64,000 nt of DNA from an uncultured Erysipelotrichaceae bacterium (lineage in GTDB: Bacteria; Bacillota_I; Bacilli_A; RF39; UBA660): assembly GCA_902795975.1 (NCBI GenBank), contig CADBNE010000029.1:22696-86695 (forward strand), given 5' to 3'. Numbering within the stretch: the first letter of the stretch is position 1; each line of letters opens with the position of its first letter. Below, one piece after another: positions 8,970 to 16,439 of the stretch. The notes beneath the pieces were generated by a model that saw only the letters and a list, made by a program, of their open reading frames with translations, was not told the origin of the DNA and searched no databases. A program made the position numbers and the translations under genes.

Positions 8970-10480
8970 TTTATATCTATATATTTACTTAACCAATTTT
9001 TAACATCTTTATCATTATTAAATGAATATTTTGATTCATCAGCATATGCATATATTTTTCCATTTTTAATTATAGTCATAAATGTCACATTATTTCCATA
9101 TTCAAGCTGACTATATAATTTAGAATCTTTTAATCCATCTTCACCACCATAAGCTATATTAATATAATCTACTTTATTATTATCCAATATTTTTTTTGCT
9201 GAATCTTTTTTTCTAAAAGTATTATTAGCACCACATGTAGTTAATGAAAATAATATTATAAAGCTTTTTTTATTATCAATTAAACTATTTATTATTTTTG
9301 TTTTTTCATTAATATGCTTTTTAATTTCTTTTTTATATAATTCTTCTTCTTTTGTAAATTCTTCTTCTGACACAATTAAATCAAAATTTTTATCATACAC
9401 TTTAGAATTAAATTTATCAGTTAAAGTATCATATGATATAGCATCAAATTCTTTCTTTTCTTTTTTTATATCAGATAATACAACATGATTTGTATTTGGT
9501 TTCTTAGTAACAGTTACTTCACATGATACTGATTTATTACCATCTAAAGTTATAGCATTTATTTTTACTGTTCCTGCACTCTTAGTACTTACTAATCCAG
9601 TATTATCTACGGTAGCAATTTTTTCATTACTACTAGTCCATTTAACATTTTTATTTGTAGCTTCATTAGGTAATACTATAACATTTAATTTATAACTACT
9701 ACCTTCTTCTACACTTACTTTTTTAGTATTAATTGTTATACCTGTTACTGATACTTTATGATTATTATCATAATCTTTACTCTTTGTTAATTTATCAAAC
9801 TCTATTTTATGATATGGTACATTTTCAAAGTCATAAGTTACTTTATTATCTACTACTTTTTTAACCTCTACTTTATTTTTACCTTCATAGTACCAATATC
9901 CACCTACGTTATATATCTTTTCTTCATTCCATCCTAATGCTACTAAAAAATTTTTAGTCATACCAGCGTATCCGCCACCACCACACATTAAGAATATAAC
10001 CTTATCTTTAGGGAATATTTTTTCTATTATACTCATTGATTCTTCATAATTTGCTACATATTTATTATCTACATAACTAAATAATGTATCACCTTTATAT
10101 GTTTCACCTACTTCACTAGGTAATCCTTCCACAGGTATTATGTATGGAAGAGGTATTACTTCAAATCCTTTTATATATCCAGATAAATATCTATCTCCAC
10201 CTATTGATTCATATTGTGCTGGATCTTCCAACATTCTCATATCTCTATATACAGCATCTTCTCTATTTAAATATTCATCAATATTTTGTTCATTTATATT
10301 TTTATCTATACCCAATTGTCCTCTAGTACCACCTGTAACTTCTGGTTTAGGTAACTCTTTTAATGTATTAGAATTATTATTTTTATTACTATCTTTATCC
10401 ATAGTAAAATATATTATACCTATTCCCACACTTACTATAGCAAGTATTATAATTATCCATTTCATTGCCTTATTATCCAT
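8966..10480 (-). CDS. Membrane-anchored rhodanese / BIG2 / thioredoxin-fold protein
   Basis: An unusual three-domain extracytoplasmic protein. An N-terminal membrane anchor (about residues 5-25) is followed by a rhodanese-like domain with cysteine loop FLMCGGGGYAGM (Cys about 166), a bacterial Ig-like group 2 domain (about 240-328: SVTGITINTKKVSVEEGSS, KWTSSNEKIATVD, G-L-V-S-T), and a C-terminal thioredoxin-like domain with a single-Cys motif LTTCGANNT instead of CxxC. The ATG at 10480 is preferred because AGGAGGAG precedes it; the ATG at 10501 lies before that site. Two bases before this Shine-Dalgarno is the stop of the upstream thioredoxin-like gene, so the two are coupled. Substrate unknown. 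Confidence 0.8.
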   Translation of the reverse strand: MDNKAMKWIIIILAIVSVGIGIIYFTMDKDSNKNNNSNTLKELPKPEVTGGTRGQLGIDKNINEQNIDEYLNREDAVYRDMRMLEDPAQYESIGGDRYLSGYIKGFEVIPLPYIIPVEGLPSEVGETYKGDTLFSYVDNKYVANYEESMSIIEKIFPKDKVIFLMCGGGGYAGMTKNFLVALGWNEEKIYNVGGYWYYEGKNKVEVKKVVDNKVTYDFENVPYHKIEFDKLTKSKDYDNNHKVSVTGITINTKKVSVEEGSSYKLNVIVLPNEATNKNVKWTSSNEKIATVDNTGLVSTKSAGTVKINAITLDGNKSVSCEVTVTKKPNTNHVVLSDIKKEKKEFDAISYDTLTDKFNSKVYDKNFDLIVSEEEFTKEEELYKKEIKKHINEKTKIINSLIDNKKSFIILFSLTTCGANNTFRKKDSAKKILDNNKVDYINIAYGGEDGLKDSKLYSQLEYGNNVTFMTIIKNGKIYAYADESKYSFNNDKDVKNWLSKYIDIK

Positions 10481-10493
10481 ATTATCACTCCTC

Positions 10494-11126
10494 CTACTCA
10501 ATAACTATATATCTTTCTAACCATTCTTTGACTTTTTCATAATTTGTTTCAAAATCTATAAATTCATCACTATTTGGATCAGTATATTTATATACTTCAC
10601 CTTCTTTTACTATAATAGTAGTTGGTACATATGTAACTGTTTTATGCAAATCTGTTTTAAAGAATACATCTGTACCCATTAAAAAACAATATATTTTATT
10701 TTCATTACAAAATTTCGTTGTATTTGAATCTAATGAATTTATAGTTGATGTACAAACAGATGCATTTTGAACTGTTACTATAAACGATTTTTTTTCTTTT
10801 ATTAAATTATTAATAATCTCTGCTTTTAAATCTTTAGCTTTTTCTATATCTTTGTTATATTGTTCCATAGTTCTTTGATTTGTAGGTTTATATCCTGGCC
10901 AAATACCATCCATTATACTAATTTCTTCAAAATTACCTATAGATGAACCTTTATAATCATTTAAATTATAAAATTCACTTGATAATTTTATCTTTTCATT
11001 CTGATTATAATTACTTGTTGGAACACTTTTTTTATCAATACTTTCTACCAAAAAGCAACATATACCTAATCCAAATCCCAGTATAAATAATACAACTATT
11101 ATTCCCCTTAATATATTTTTATTCAT
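10494..11126 (-). CDS. Membrane-anchored thioredoxin-like protein
   Basis: 210 aa with an N-terminal transmembrane segment (about 7-27, GIIVVLFILGFGLGICCFLV) and an extracellular domain. The second half reads IINNLIKEKKSFIVTVQNAS-x-C, then YVPTTIIVKEGEVYKY with the cis-proline pattern of thioredoxins, and ends KEWLERYI. The ending closely parallels the C-terminal domain of the downstream gene (IINSLIDNKKSFIILFS, VKNWLSKYI), so the two are partial paralogues. The CxxC motif is absent (SVCTST), so classic disulfide exchange is doubtful. Confidence 0.7.
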   Translation of the reverse strand: MNKNILRGIIVVLFILGFGLGICCFLVESIDKKSVPTSNYNQNEKIKLSSEFYNLNDYKGSSIGNFEEISIMDGIWPGYKPTNQRTMEQYNKDIEKAKDLKAEIINNLIKEKKSFIVTVQNASVCTSTINSLDSNTTKFCNENKIYCFLMGTDVFFKTDLHKTVTYVPTTIIVKEGEVYKYTDPNSDEFIDFETNYEKVKEWLERYIVIE

Positions 11127-11154
11127 ATGCTACCACCTAGTATAATTATAACAA

Positions 11155-11180
11155 AAAAAGAGTTATTTTTTAACTCTTAA
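11155..11180 (-). terminator. Terminator after pgsA
   Basis: Minus strand AAGAGTTA-AAAAA-TAACTCTT followed by a T run, overlapping the last codons of pgsA. Confidence 0.8.
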
Positions 11181-11797
11181 TCTTCAAATAATATATCTTT
11201 ATTTAATATATAATATTGTATACCTGAATATAAAGATAATACTGTAGCAACAAATAATAAGAAATCTGCTACACGTAAATTAATAAATTCAAATGGCATA
11301 TTATAGAAAAGTGTAAGTGCTATACCTGTCATAAGACATGCTGTCTTAATTTTTCCTGATTTAATAGCAGCAACTACTTTACCTTTACTAGCTGCAATCA
11401 TCTTAATTGAATTTACTATACTATCTCTTACAATAACAATTACTGGAATAATAGGATGTATATCTCCTGATGCAGCTAATAATATTAATACAGAATTAAC
11501 TAATATTTTATCTGCAATAGCATCTATTAACTTACCAAAATCAGTAACCATGTTATAACTTCTAGCAATTTTACCATCTATAAAATCAGTAACTGATGCT
11601 AATATAAATAATACACCTGATATTATATATTTGGTATCTACTACTAATTTTTCATTAACAAAAAATTGTGGTAATCTAATTCCTATCATATCAAAAGGTA
11701 ACACCATAATAACTATTATAAAAATTGCCATAATAATTCGTATGATTGTTATCTTATTAGGTAAATTCATTCTAATTTTATTCTTTTGCTTTGCCAT
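11177..11797 (-). CDS. pgsA: CDP-diacylglycerol-glycerol-3-phosphate 3-phosphatidyltransferase
   Basis: Integral membrane enzyme making phosphatidylglycerol phosphate, first committed step of phosphatidylglycerol synthesis. The CDP-alcohol phosphatidyltransferase signature D-G-x2-A-R-x8-G-x3-D-x3-D is complete: DGKIARSYNMVTDFGKLIDAIAD. About five hydrophobic segments; 206 aa. ATG at 11797 follows AAGGGGTGATAATA; it overlaps the end of rodZ by 20 nt. The rodZ-pgsA order is standard in Bacilli. Confidence 0.95.
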   Translation of the reverse strand: MAKQKNKIRMNLPNKITIIRIIMAIFIIVIMVLPFDMIGIRLPQFFVNEKLVVDTKYIISGVLFILASVTDFIDGKIARSYNMVTDFGKLIDAIADKILVNSVLILLAASGDIHPIIPVIVIVRDSIVNSIKMIAASKGKVVAAIKSGKIKTACLMTGIALTLFYNMPFEFINLRVADFLLFVATVLSLYSGIQYYILNKDILFED

Positions 11798-12296
11798 TAT
11801 TATCACCCCTTGATACATAAGCTATATCTTTATTGTTTATATCTTTATTATCACCATTATTATTTAAAAATAATATAACAATTACTGATATAATCATTAT
11901 TACTAGAATAGTAACTCCAATAATAATATATCTAGGAAGTTTTATTTCTTTTTCTTTATCTATTGTATATGGTGAAATAATCTTCTTAACTTTGTTTTTT
12001 TCTTTATTTTTATTACTTGCTTTTTTTATATCATCTATTGATATTTTAGATGTATAATCAAACAAAAATTCATTAAAATCATCAACCATTGTTTCATAGT
12101 CTAATCCTAAATATTTAGAATAATCTCTAATAAAATATTTAAGATAAAAAATATCCTTGAAAGCTTCTTTATTTCCTTCTTCTATATCTTTCAATTGAGA
12201 AGGTTTTAGTTTTAAATCTTCAGCAGCTTCTTCAATGGATATTCCCATACTTTCACGTGTTTCTCTAAGTTTCTCCCCAATTTCTTTCACTTTCAA
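11778..12296 (-). CDS. rodZ: RodZ-like membrane helix-turn-helix protein
   Basis: Cytoskeletal/cell-shape protein family (YmfM/RodZ), which links MreB to the membrane. N-terminal HTH of the RodZ type: IGEKLRETRESMGISIEEAA, LKLKPSQLKDIEEG, YLKYFIRDYSKYLGLD. A lysine-rich linker precedes one transmembrane segment (about 122-142, YIIIGVTILVIMIISVIVIL) and only a short tail, so the periplasmic domain of longer RodZ proteins is missing. Start is TTG at 12296 after a GAGG site. Immediately upstream of pgsA. Confidence 0.88.
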   Translation of the reverse strand: MKVKEIGEKLRETRESMGISIEEAAEDLKLKPSQLKDIEEGNKEAFKDIFYLKYFIRDYSKYLGLDYETMVDDFNEFLFDYTSKISIDDIKKASNKNKEKNKVKKIISPYTIDKEKEIKLPRYIIIGVTILVIMIISVIVILFLNNNGDNKDINNKDIAYVSRGDNNGKAKE

Positions 12297-12321
12297 AAAA
12301 CCTCAATTCTAAAAAAAAAAT

Positions 12322-12674
12322 AATAATACTTAATAAGCCATGTTCTGTACCACTAGGGTGACAAACATTTATCTACCTTTCGGTCCCTAAATCGGTTCAA
12401 TTTCCTATTAGAGTTCCCCTACCAAATTTGGGTTTCTAGCTCGCGGGGTTTACCTCGTTCCACTTTCTTTATTTCTAAAGAAAATCGTCACTATGGCACT
12501 TTTATACCTAATATAACCATATCAATTGACTTAGGTTAATTCGGAGCCGTTAGTACAAAGTACTACTAAGAGTTATTTTTTCCTCTTACACGAACACTAC
12601 AATCATCTCAGATTGTGCTAGCATGGACTTTCCTCTACATTATAAAAAATGCAGCGTTTGTCTAAAGTATTACT
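12322..12674 (-). ncRNA. rnpB: RNase P RNA, Bacillus (B) type
   Basis: Catalytic RNA for tRNA 5' maturation. Conserved blocks on the minus strand: GAGGAAAGTCCATGCTAGCA, TAGTGTTCGTG, AAAGTGCCATAGTGACGA, GTGGAACGAGGTAAACCCC, GAGCTAGAAACCCAAATTTG, GTAGGGGAAC, and the 3' ACAGAACATGGCTTA. P1 is formed by AGTAATACTT (12674-12665) pairing with AAGTATTATT (12331-12322), ten pairs with one G-U, so the mature 5' end overlaps the gpsB stop codon. A T run follows immediately. Position downstream of gpsB is as in B. subtilis. Confidence 0.96.
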
Positions 12675-12999
12675 CTTTTCCATAAATAATTTTTTCAAGA
12701 TTTGATAAACGTCTTAATAAATCAGCATTTACCCCACTAGCACCCTGAGAATCATTTTCAGTTGCTAATTCAAGTTTTGATTTTAAATTACGTAATTCCT
12801 TTTTTAAACGTAAATTTTCATCAGCTAAATCTTGTTTATCACTCTCTAATTCGTTAATTATTTTTGACATTTCTTCATAGTCTTTAATGACAATATCTAA
12901 AAAACGATCTACTTCTTGTGGTCTATATCCTCTTGTATCAATTTTGAAATCTTTTTCTAGAACATCTTGACTTGTCAAAACTATACGTTCCTGATACAT
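12670..12999 (-). CDS. gpsB: Cell-division/elongation coordinator GpsB
   Basis: DivIVA-family membrane-associated adaptor that shuttles penicillin-binding proteins between side wall and septum. The N-terminal DivIVA motif FKIDTRGYRPQEVDRFLD is clear, followed by a coiled coil and a C-terminal tail (LLRRLSNLEKIIYG) typical of GpsB. 109 aa. ATG at 12999 is preceded by AGAGGTGG. Its stop codon overlaps the first paired bases of RNase P RNA. Confidence 0.94.
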   Translation of the reverse strand: MYQERIVLTSQDVLEKDFKIDTRGYRPQEVDRFLDIVIKDYEEMSKIINELESDKQDLADENLRLKKELRNLKSKLELATENDSQGASGVNADLLRRLSNLEKIIYGKE

Positions 13000-13025
13000 T
13001 TTTTGCCACCTCTTTATCCGCATAC

Positions 13026-13054
13026 ATTATCTCAAAAAAAAGGCACTTTGTCAA
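13026..13054 (-). promoter_or_regulatory. Promoter of gpsB nested in the upstream terminator
   Basis: Minus strand TTGACA (13054-13049), 17-nt spacer, GATAAT (13031-13026). The -35 lies in the loop and right arm of the terminator that ends the preceding membrane-protein gene. Confidence 0.75.
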
Positions 13055-13066
13055 TCAAAGAGCCTT
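13034..13066 (-). terminator. Terminator after the GT-C-like gene
   Basis: Minus strand AAGGCTCTTTG-ATTGA-CAAAGTGCCTT then a T run: 11-bp stem with one mismatch. The stop codon TGA of the 13055-14614 gene lies in the stem/loop. Confidence 0.8.
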
Positions 13067-14614
13067 CTTATCTTCCTTATAAAGCACTATTCCTATAATA
13101 AATGGTAATGCATATCCTAATGGAGACATATACCTTAATGCACTAGATAAAGGTGTTGCTACCATATGATTTAACCATAAAGTTAAAAAAGGTATAAATA
13201 AAATTATATAATCTTTTTTATTTTTATATATAACTAATAACATTAATAATATATAAATCCAAAATAAACTACCATTATTTATATATTTATTAAATCTTAT
13301 ATAAAATTTATTTAAAGATTTATATATTTTTTTAGGTAATATTACTTTATTATATAAACTTCTATATCCAGAATCTATATAGTAAAAAGAACTTTCATAT
13401 TCTAAATATTCATTTATAGACCATAAACTATAAGTGTTTAATAAATATGCTTTAGTATATTCTTTTGGATACTTTTTTAAATACTTAAACCATATTTTAT
13501 TAAATTCATCTTTATGATCAGTTAAATAATAACCATTAAATAATTGATTCCATTTTATATTATCCACAACAAATGGATTATATATTTCATTTATTGTATC
13601 TGTATATATAATATTATCTAAAAATTTCTTATCATTATCATCAATATTTTTATATTTGATAACATATGATAATTGTTGAATAGGTACAGATACACTTTCT
13701 TGATACATACCCTTTTTAGGATAATTACTAGGTAAAAATAAATTTAGATTGTATATAAACAAACTAAATATTCCTAAAAATATATAATACTTATAATATT
13801 TCTTATATTTAATAAACAATATTACTAATAATACAAATATTATTATAAGAGCATTTCTTCTACTAAATAACAATAACATAGATATTAACATTAATTTAAA
13901 TCTATTTTTATCATTGTTTAAATAAGTACCCTTTGTTTCTATTATTTCATATAAACATATTAGCAGTAATAATATAAATCCAGAAAAAATAGTGTCTCTT
14001 AAATGTGCTACATTAAGATTTGAAAAAATAATAAATATATTAAAATATACAATAGATATAAAAGATATAATATTTGATTTAAACTTTTTATGAAACCAAT
14101 ATATAGTATAACTAATTAATGATGTCATAACTATTAATTGTGTTAAACTTAATATAAAAAAAGATAAATTAGAAGAATTAGTTATTTTAAAAGATATATT
14201 AAATATAAATGATGATACTAAACTATATACTAATGGATATTGATTACTATATAGTATAGGATTAGTTATTATTTGTGCTGTATCAATCATTCCTACTCCT
14301 GGATAATATGTTAATAAAAATAATAAGCCAGAAAGAAATATAGTAGTAAATGATAATATAAATATTATTTTTCTATTAATAACTTTTTTGCTCTCATATA
14401 TATTTATTTTACTTAATAATATACTTATATACTTAAATATAAAATAAAATATACAGGATAAAAATATTAATGGAAAAATATATATAAAATCAAAATTAAA
14501 ATTATATACAAAAGATTCATCATAAGTAGATATTCTTCCTATAGATAATGTTAATACTAACATTATTGTAAATAAAATACTTACTATAAGTGTTACAATA
14601 CTTCTTTTATTCAT
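13055..14614 (-). CDS. Polytopic membrane protein, GT-C glycosyltransferase-like
   Basis: 519 aa with at least ten hydrophobic segments. YYPGVGMIDTAQIITNP followed by SNQYPLVYSL and later RDTIFSGFILLL resembles a family of bacterial GT-C-type membrane glycosyltransferases (DUF6020-like), in which an acidic residue in the first extracellular loop is catalytic (here Asp in GMIDTAQ). Likely transfers a lipid-linked sugar to a surface polymer, but donor and acceptor are unknown. Starts immediately at the stop of the upstream gene, so the two form a unit. Confidence 0.65.
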   Translation of the reverse strand: MNKRSIVTLIVSILFTIMLVLTLSIGRISTYDESFVYNFNFDFIYIFPLIFLSCIFYFIFKYISILLSKINIYESKKVINRKIIFILSFTTIFLSGLLFLLTYYPGVGMIDTAQIITNPILYSNQYPLVYSLVSSFIFNISFKITNSSNLSFFILSLTQLIVMTSLISYTIYWFHKKFKSNIISFISIVYFNIFIIFSNLNVAHLRDTIFSGFILLLLICLYEIIETKGTYLNNDKNRFKLMLISMLLLFSRRNALIIIFVLLVILFIKYKKYYKYYIFLGIFSLFIYNLNLFLPSNYPKKGMYQESVSVPIQQLSYVIKYKNIDDNDKKFLDNIIYTDTINEIYNPFVVDNIKWNQLFNGYYLTDHKDEFNKIWFKYLKKYPKEYTKAYLLNTYSLWSINEYLEYESSFYYIDSGYRSLYNKVILPKKIYKSLNKFYIRFNKYINNGSLFWIYILLMLLVIYKNKKDYIILFIPFLTLWLNHMVATPLSSALRYMSPLGYALPFIIGIVLYKEDKKAL

Positions 14615-15607
14615 TTACTTCACTTTTCCTATTATATAATCACTACCACAATCGGTATAAAATATATCACTATCTTCTTTATTACTAGGAGTAAATATAG
14701 TAAAATTCTTTATATTAACTAATCTTTCAAATACATCATTATCTTTATCATTTATAGTATCTTCTTCTATATGTAATATATATTCACCATCTTTTATAAT
14801 ATAAAAAAATTTAGTATTATATCTAAAATAATTATTATTTCTCCATAAATTCAATCTATCGGATAAATCTTTATCATTTAATTTTAATTTTAATGTATCT
14901 GAATTAGTATTTAAATCAAATAATATTATATCTCCTTCTTTAGCACTAAACTTAATATCTATATATCCTTTAGTATTATTTTTAAGATAAAAATTATTAT
15001 TATCAATATTAAATGAATCACTATTACCTATTACTTCAAATTTATTACTTTTTCCATAATATTTTATATTGTCTAAACATTTATTAGTTTTATCACTTGT
15101 AGGTACTAAAGCAATATCATAATATGTTCCTATATACATACTATGAAAATCTTCATTAATATATTCAAATGGTAAAAAATGTACTTCCCACCCTGTATAT
15201 TTATTATTATTTCTTCCAAATATATCTTTATAATTAGATACATTATAATCAAAATAAGTACTATTACCAACATTAAATAAATTTTTTGCTAATTTATAAT
15301 CGTTATTTTCTAAGCAATCGCTTGATTTACAATAAAATACATTAGTTTGATTTGCTTTTATTATTTTAGATTTATAATAATGTGTAATTTTATTATCACT
15401 TGATTTGAATAATAAATGTAAATTAAAATTACCTACTATTCTACTATTAAAAGGAATAATATCACCTTCTTTAAGAGTAGAAAATTCATATACATTTGAA
15501 GATTTAATATCTTTTTTCAATGAAAAAAGATTAATAACTATAACTATTATTAATATACTCAAAAACAATAATATAACTCTTTTATTATCTAAAAAAATTG
15601 CTTTCAA
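14615..15607 (-). CDS. Membrane-anchored extracellular protein, unknown function
   Basis: 330 aa; N-terminal transmembrane segment (about 9-27, VILLFLSILIIVIVINLFSL), then an extracellular region with probable beta-rich modules near the C-terminus (KFSAKEGDIILFDLNTNSD, KLKLNDKDLSDRL) that could be a jelly-roll. Four or more cysteines (FYCKSSDCLENN, KCLDN, TDCGSDY) suggest disulfides. TTG start after AGGTGA. Its TAA is followed directly by the ATG of the GT-C-like gene, suggesting joint function in surface glycosylation. Confidence 0.6.
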   Translation of the reverse strand: MKAIFLDNKRVILLFLSILIIVIVINLFSLKKDIKSSNVYEFSTLKEGDIIPFNSRIVGNFNLHLLFKSSDNKITHYYKSKIIKANQTNVFYCKSSDCLENNDYKLAKNLFNVGNSTYFDYNVSNYKDIFGRNNNKYTGWEVHFLPFEYINEDFHSMYIGTYYDIALVPTSDKTNKCLDNIKYYGKSNKFEVIGNSDSFNIDNNNFYLKNNTKGYIDIKFSAKEGDIILFDLNTNSDTLKLKLNDKDLSDRLNLWRNNNYFRYNTKFFYIIKDGEYILHIEEDTINDKDNDVFERLVNIKNFTIFTPSNKEDSDIFYTDCGSDYIIGKVK

Positions 15608-15660
15608 ACTTCATTCACCTACATTATAAGAATTATAACATACTATATAATTCTTATCAA

Positions 15661-15762
15661 TTATTTAGATTTTTTACCATTTGTATAAATACTAAATTTA
15701 ATATAATTTATATCATTTAACATATTATTAATTGTATCTTCTATATGTTCTCTTTCTAACAT
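15661..15762 (-). CDS. Small protein of 33 residues, unknown
   Basis: Short ORF beginning MLEREHIEDTINNMLNDI and ending TNGKKSK. It has a strong Shine-Dalgarno (GAGGTGAATTT before ATG) and is preceded by a TGTCGAA Spo0A-type box and a possible -10 (TAAAAT, 15793-15788). It is predicted to be an amphipathic helix followed by a strand. No family recognised. It is the only candidate gene in the 266-nt gap between the surface-protein gene and recU. Confidence 0.5.
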   Translation of the reverse strand: MLEREHIEDTINNMLNDINYIKFSIYTNGKKSK

Positions 15763-15806
15763 AAATTCACCTCAAAAATAGCTTAACATTTTATCATGTT
15801 AACTTA

Positions 15807-15813
15807 TGTCGAA
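15807..15813. promoter_or_regulatory. Candidate Spo0A box
   Basis: TGTCGAA on the plus strand, i.e. TTCGACA reading toward the 33-residue ORF, 13 nt upstream of a possible -10 (TAAAAT). It matches the TGNCGAA core bound by Spo0A. Confidence 0.45.
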
Positions 15814-15873
15814 TTTACTTCTTAACCTAGCATAAAATAATAAAATATAGTATAATTAAATAAGGTGAAGTTT

Positions 15874-16425
15874 ATGAATTATCCAACAGGTTTACGAAAA
15901 AGTAAAAACAACATTATAAACTATGGAAACCGAGGTATGACATTAGAAGAAGACTTAAATATAACTAATCAATATTATTTAGAAAATGATATAGCAGTTA
16001 TATATAAGAAACCAACGCCTATTACCATTAATCATGTAGATTATCCTAATAGAGCAGATGCTATTATAACAAATGCTAAATTTAAGATACCTTCTACTAC
16101 AGATTACAATGGAATATATAAAGGTAAATATATAGATTTTGAAGCAAAAGAAACTGCTAATAAAAATAGTTTTCCATTAGCAAACATTCATATTCACCAA
16201 ATAGAACATCTAAGAAAAATAGTTAAACATGGAGGAATAGGTTTTATTATCGTTAGATTTTCTAGTTTAAATAGAATATTTTTATTAAATGCTAATGAAC
16301 TATTCTTATTTTTAGAAAATAATGATAGAAAATCAATACCATTAGAATACTTCATTACTAATGGAAAAGAAATTAAAATATCATTAAGACCTAGAATTGA
16401 TTATTTAAAATATATAGAAGTATAG
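15874..16425 (+). CDS. recU: Holliday junction resolvase RecU
   Basis: Homodimeric nuclease that cuts four-way recombination intermediates. Starts NYPTGLRKSK, with nuclease core residues RADAIITNAK, then YIDFEAKET, which supply the Asp, Glu and Lys of the active site, and the LANIHIHQIEHL helix typical of RecU. 183 aa. ATG at 15874 follows AAGGTGAAG; the GTG at 15865 is part of that ribosome-binding site. Followed 14 nt later by ponA, as in B. subtilis. Confidence 0.95.
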   Translation: MNYPTGLRKSKNNIINYGNRGMTLEEDLNITNQYYLENDIAVIYKKPTPITINHVDYPNRADAIITNAKFKIPSTTDYNGIYKGKYIDFEAKETANKNSFPLANIHIHQIEHLRKIVKHGGIGFIIVRFSSLNRIFLLNANELFLFLENNDRKSIPLEYFITNGKEIKISLRPRIDYLKYIEV

Positions 16426-16439
16426 ATAGGAGAATTATT

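Noticed and set aside
10140..10520. Plus-strand open frames over the rhodanese/BIG2 gene
   Set aside because: Complement of the real coding region; no ribosome-binding site and biased, low-complexity translation.
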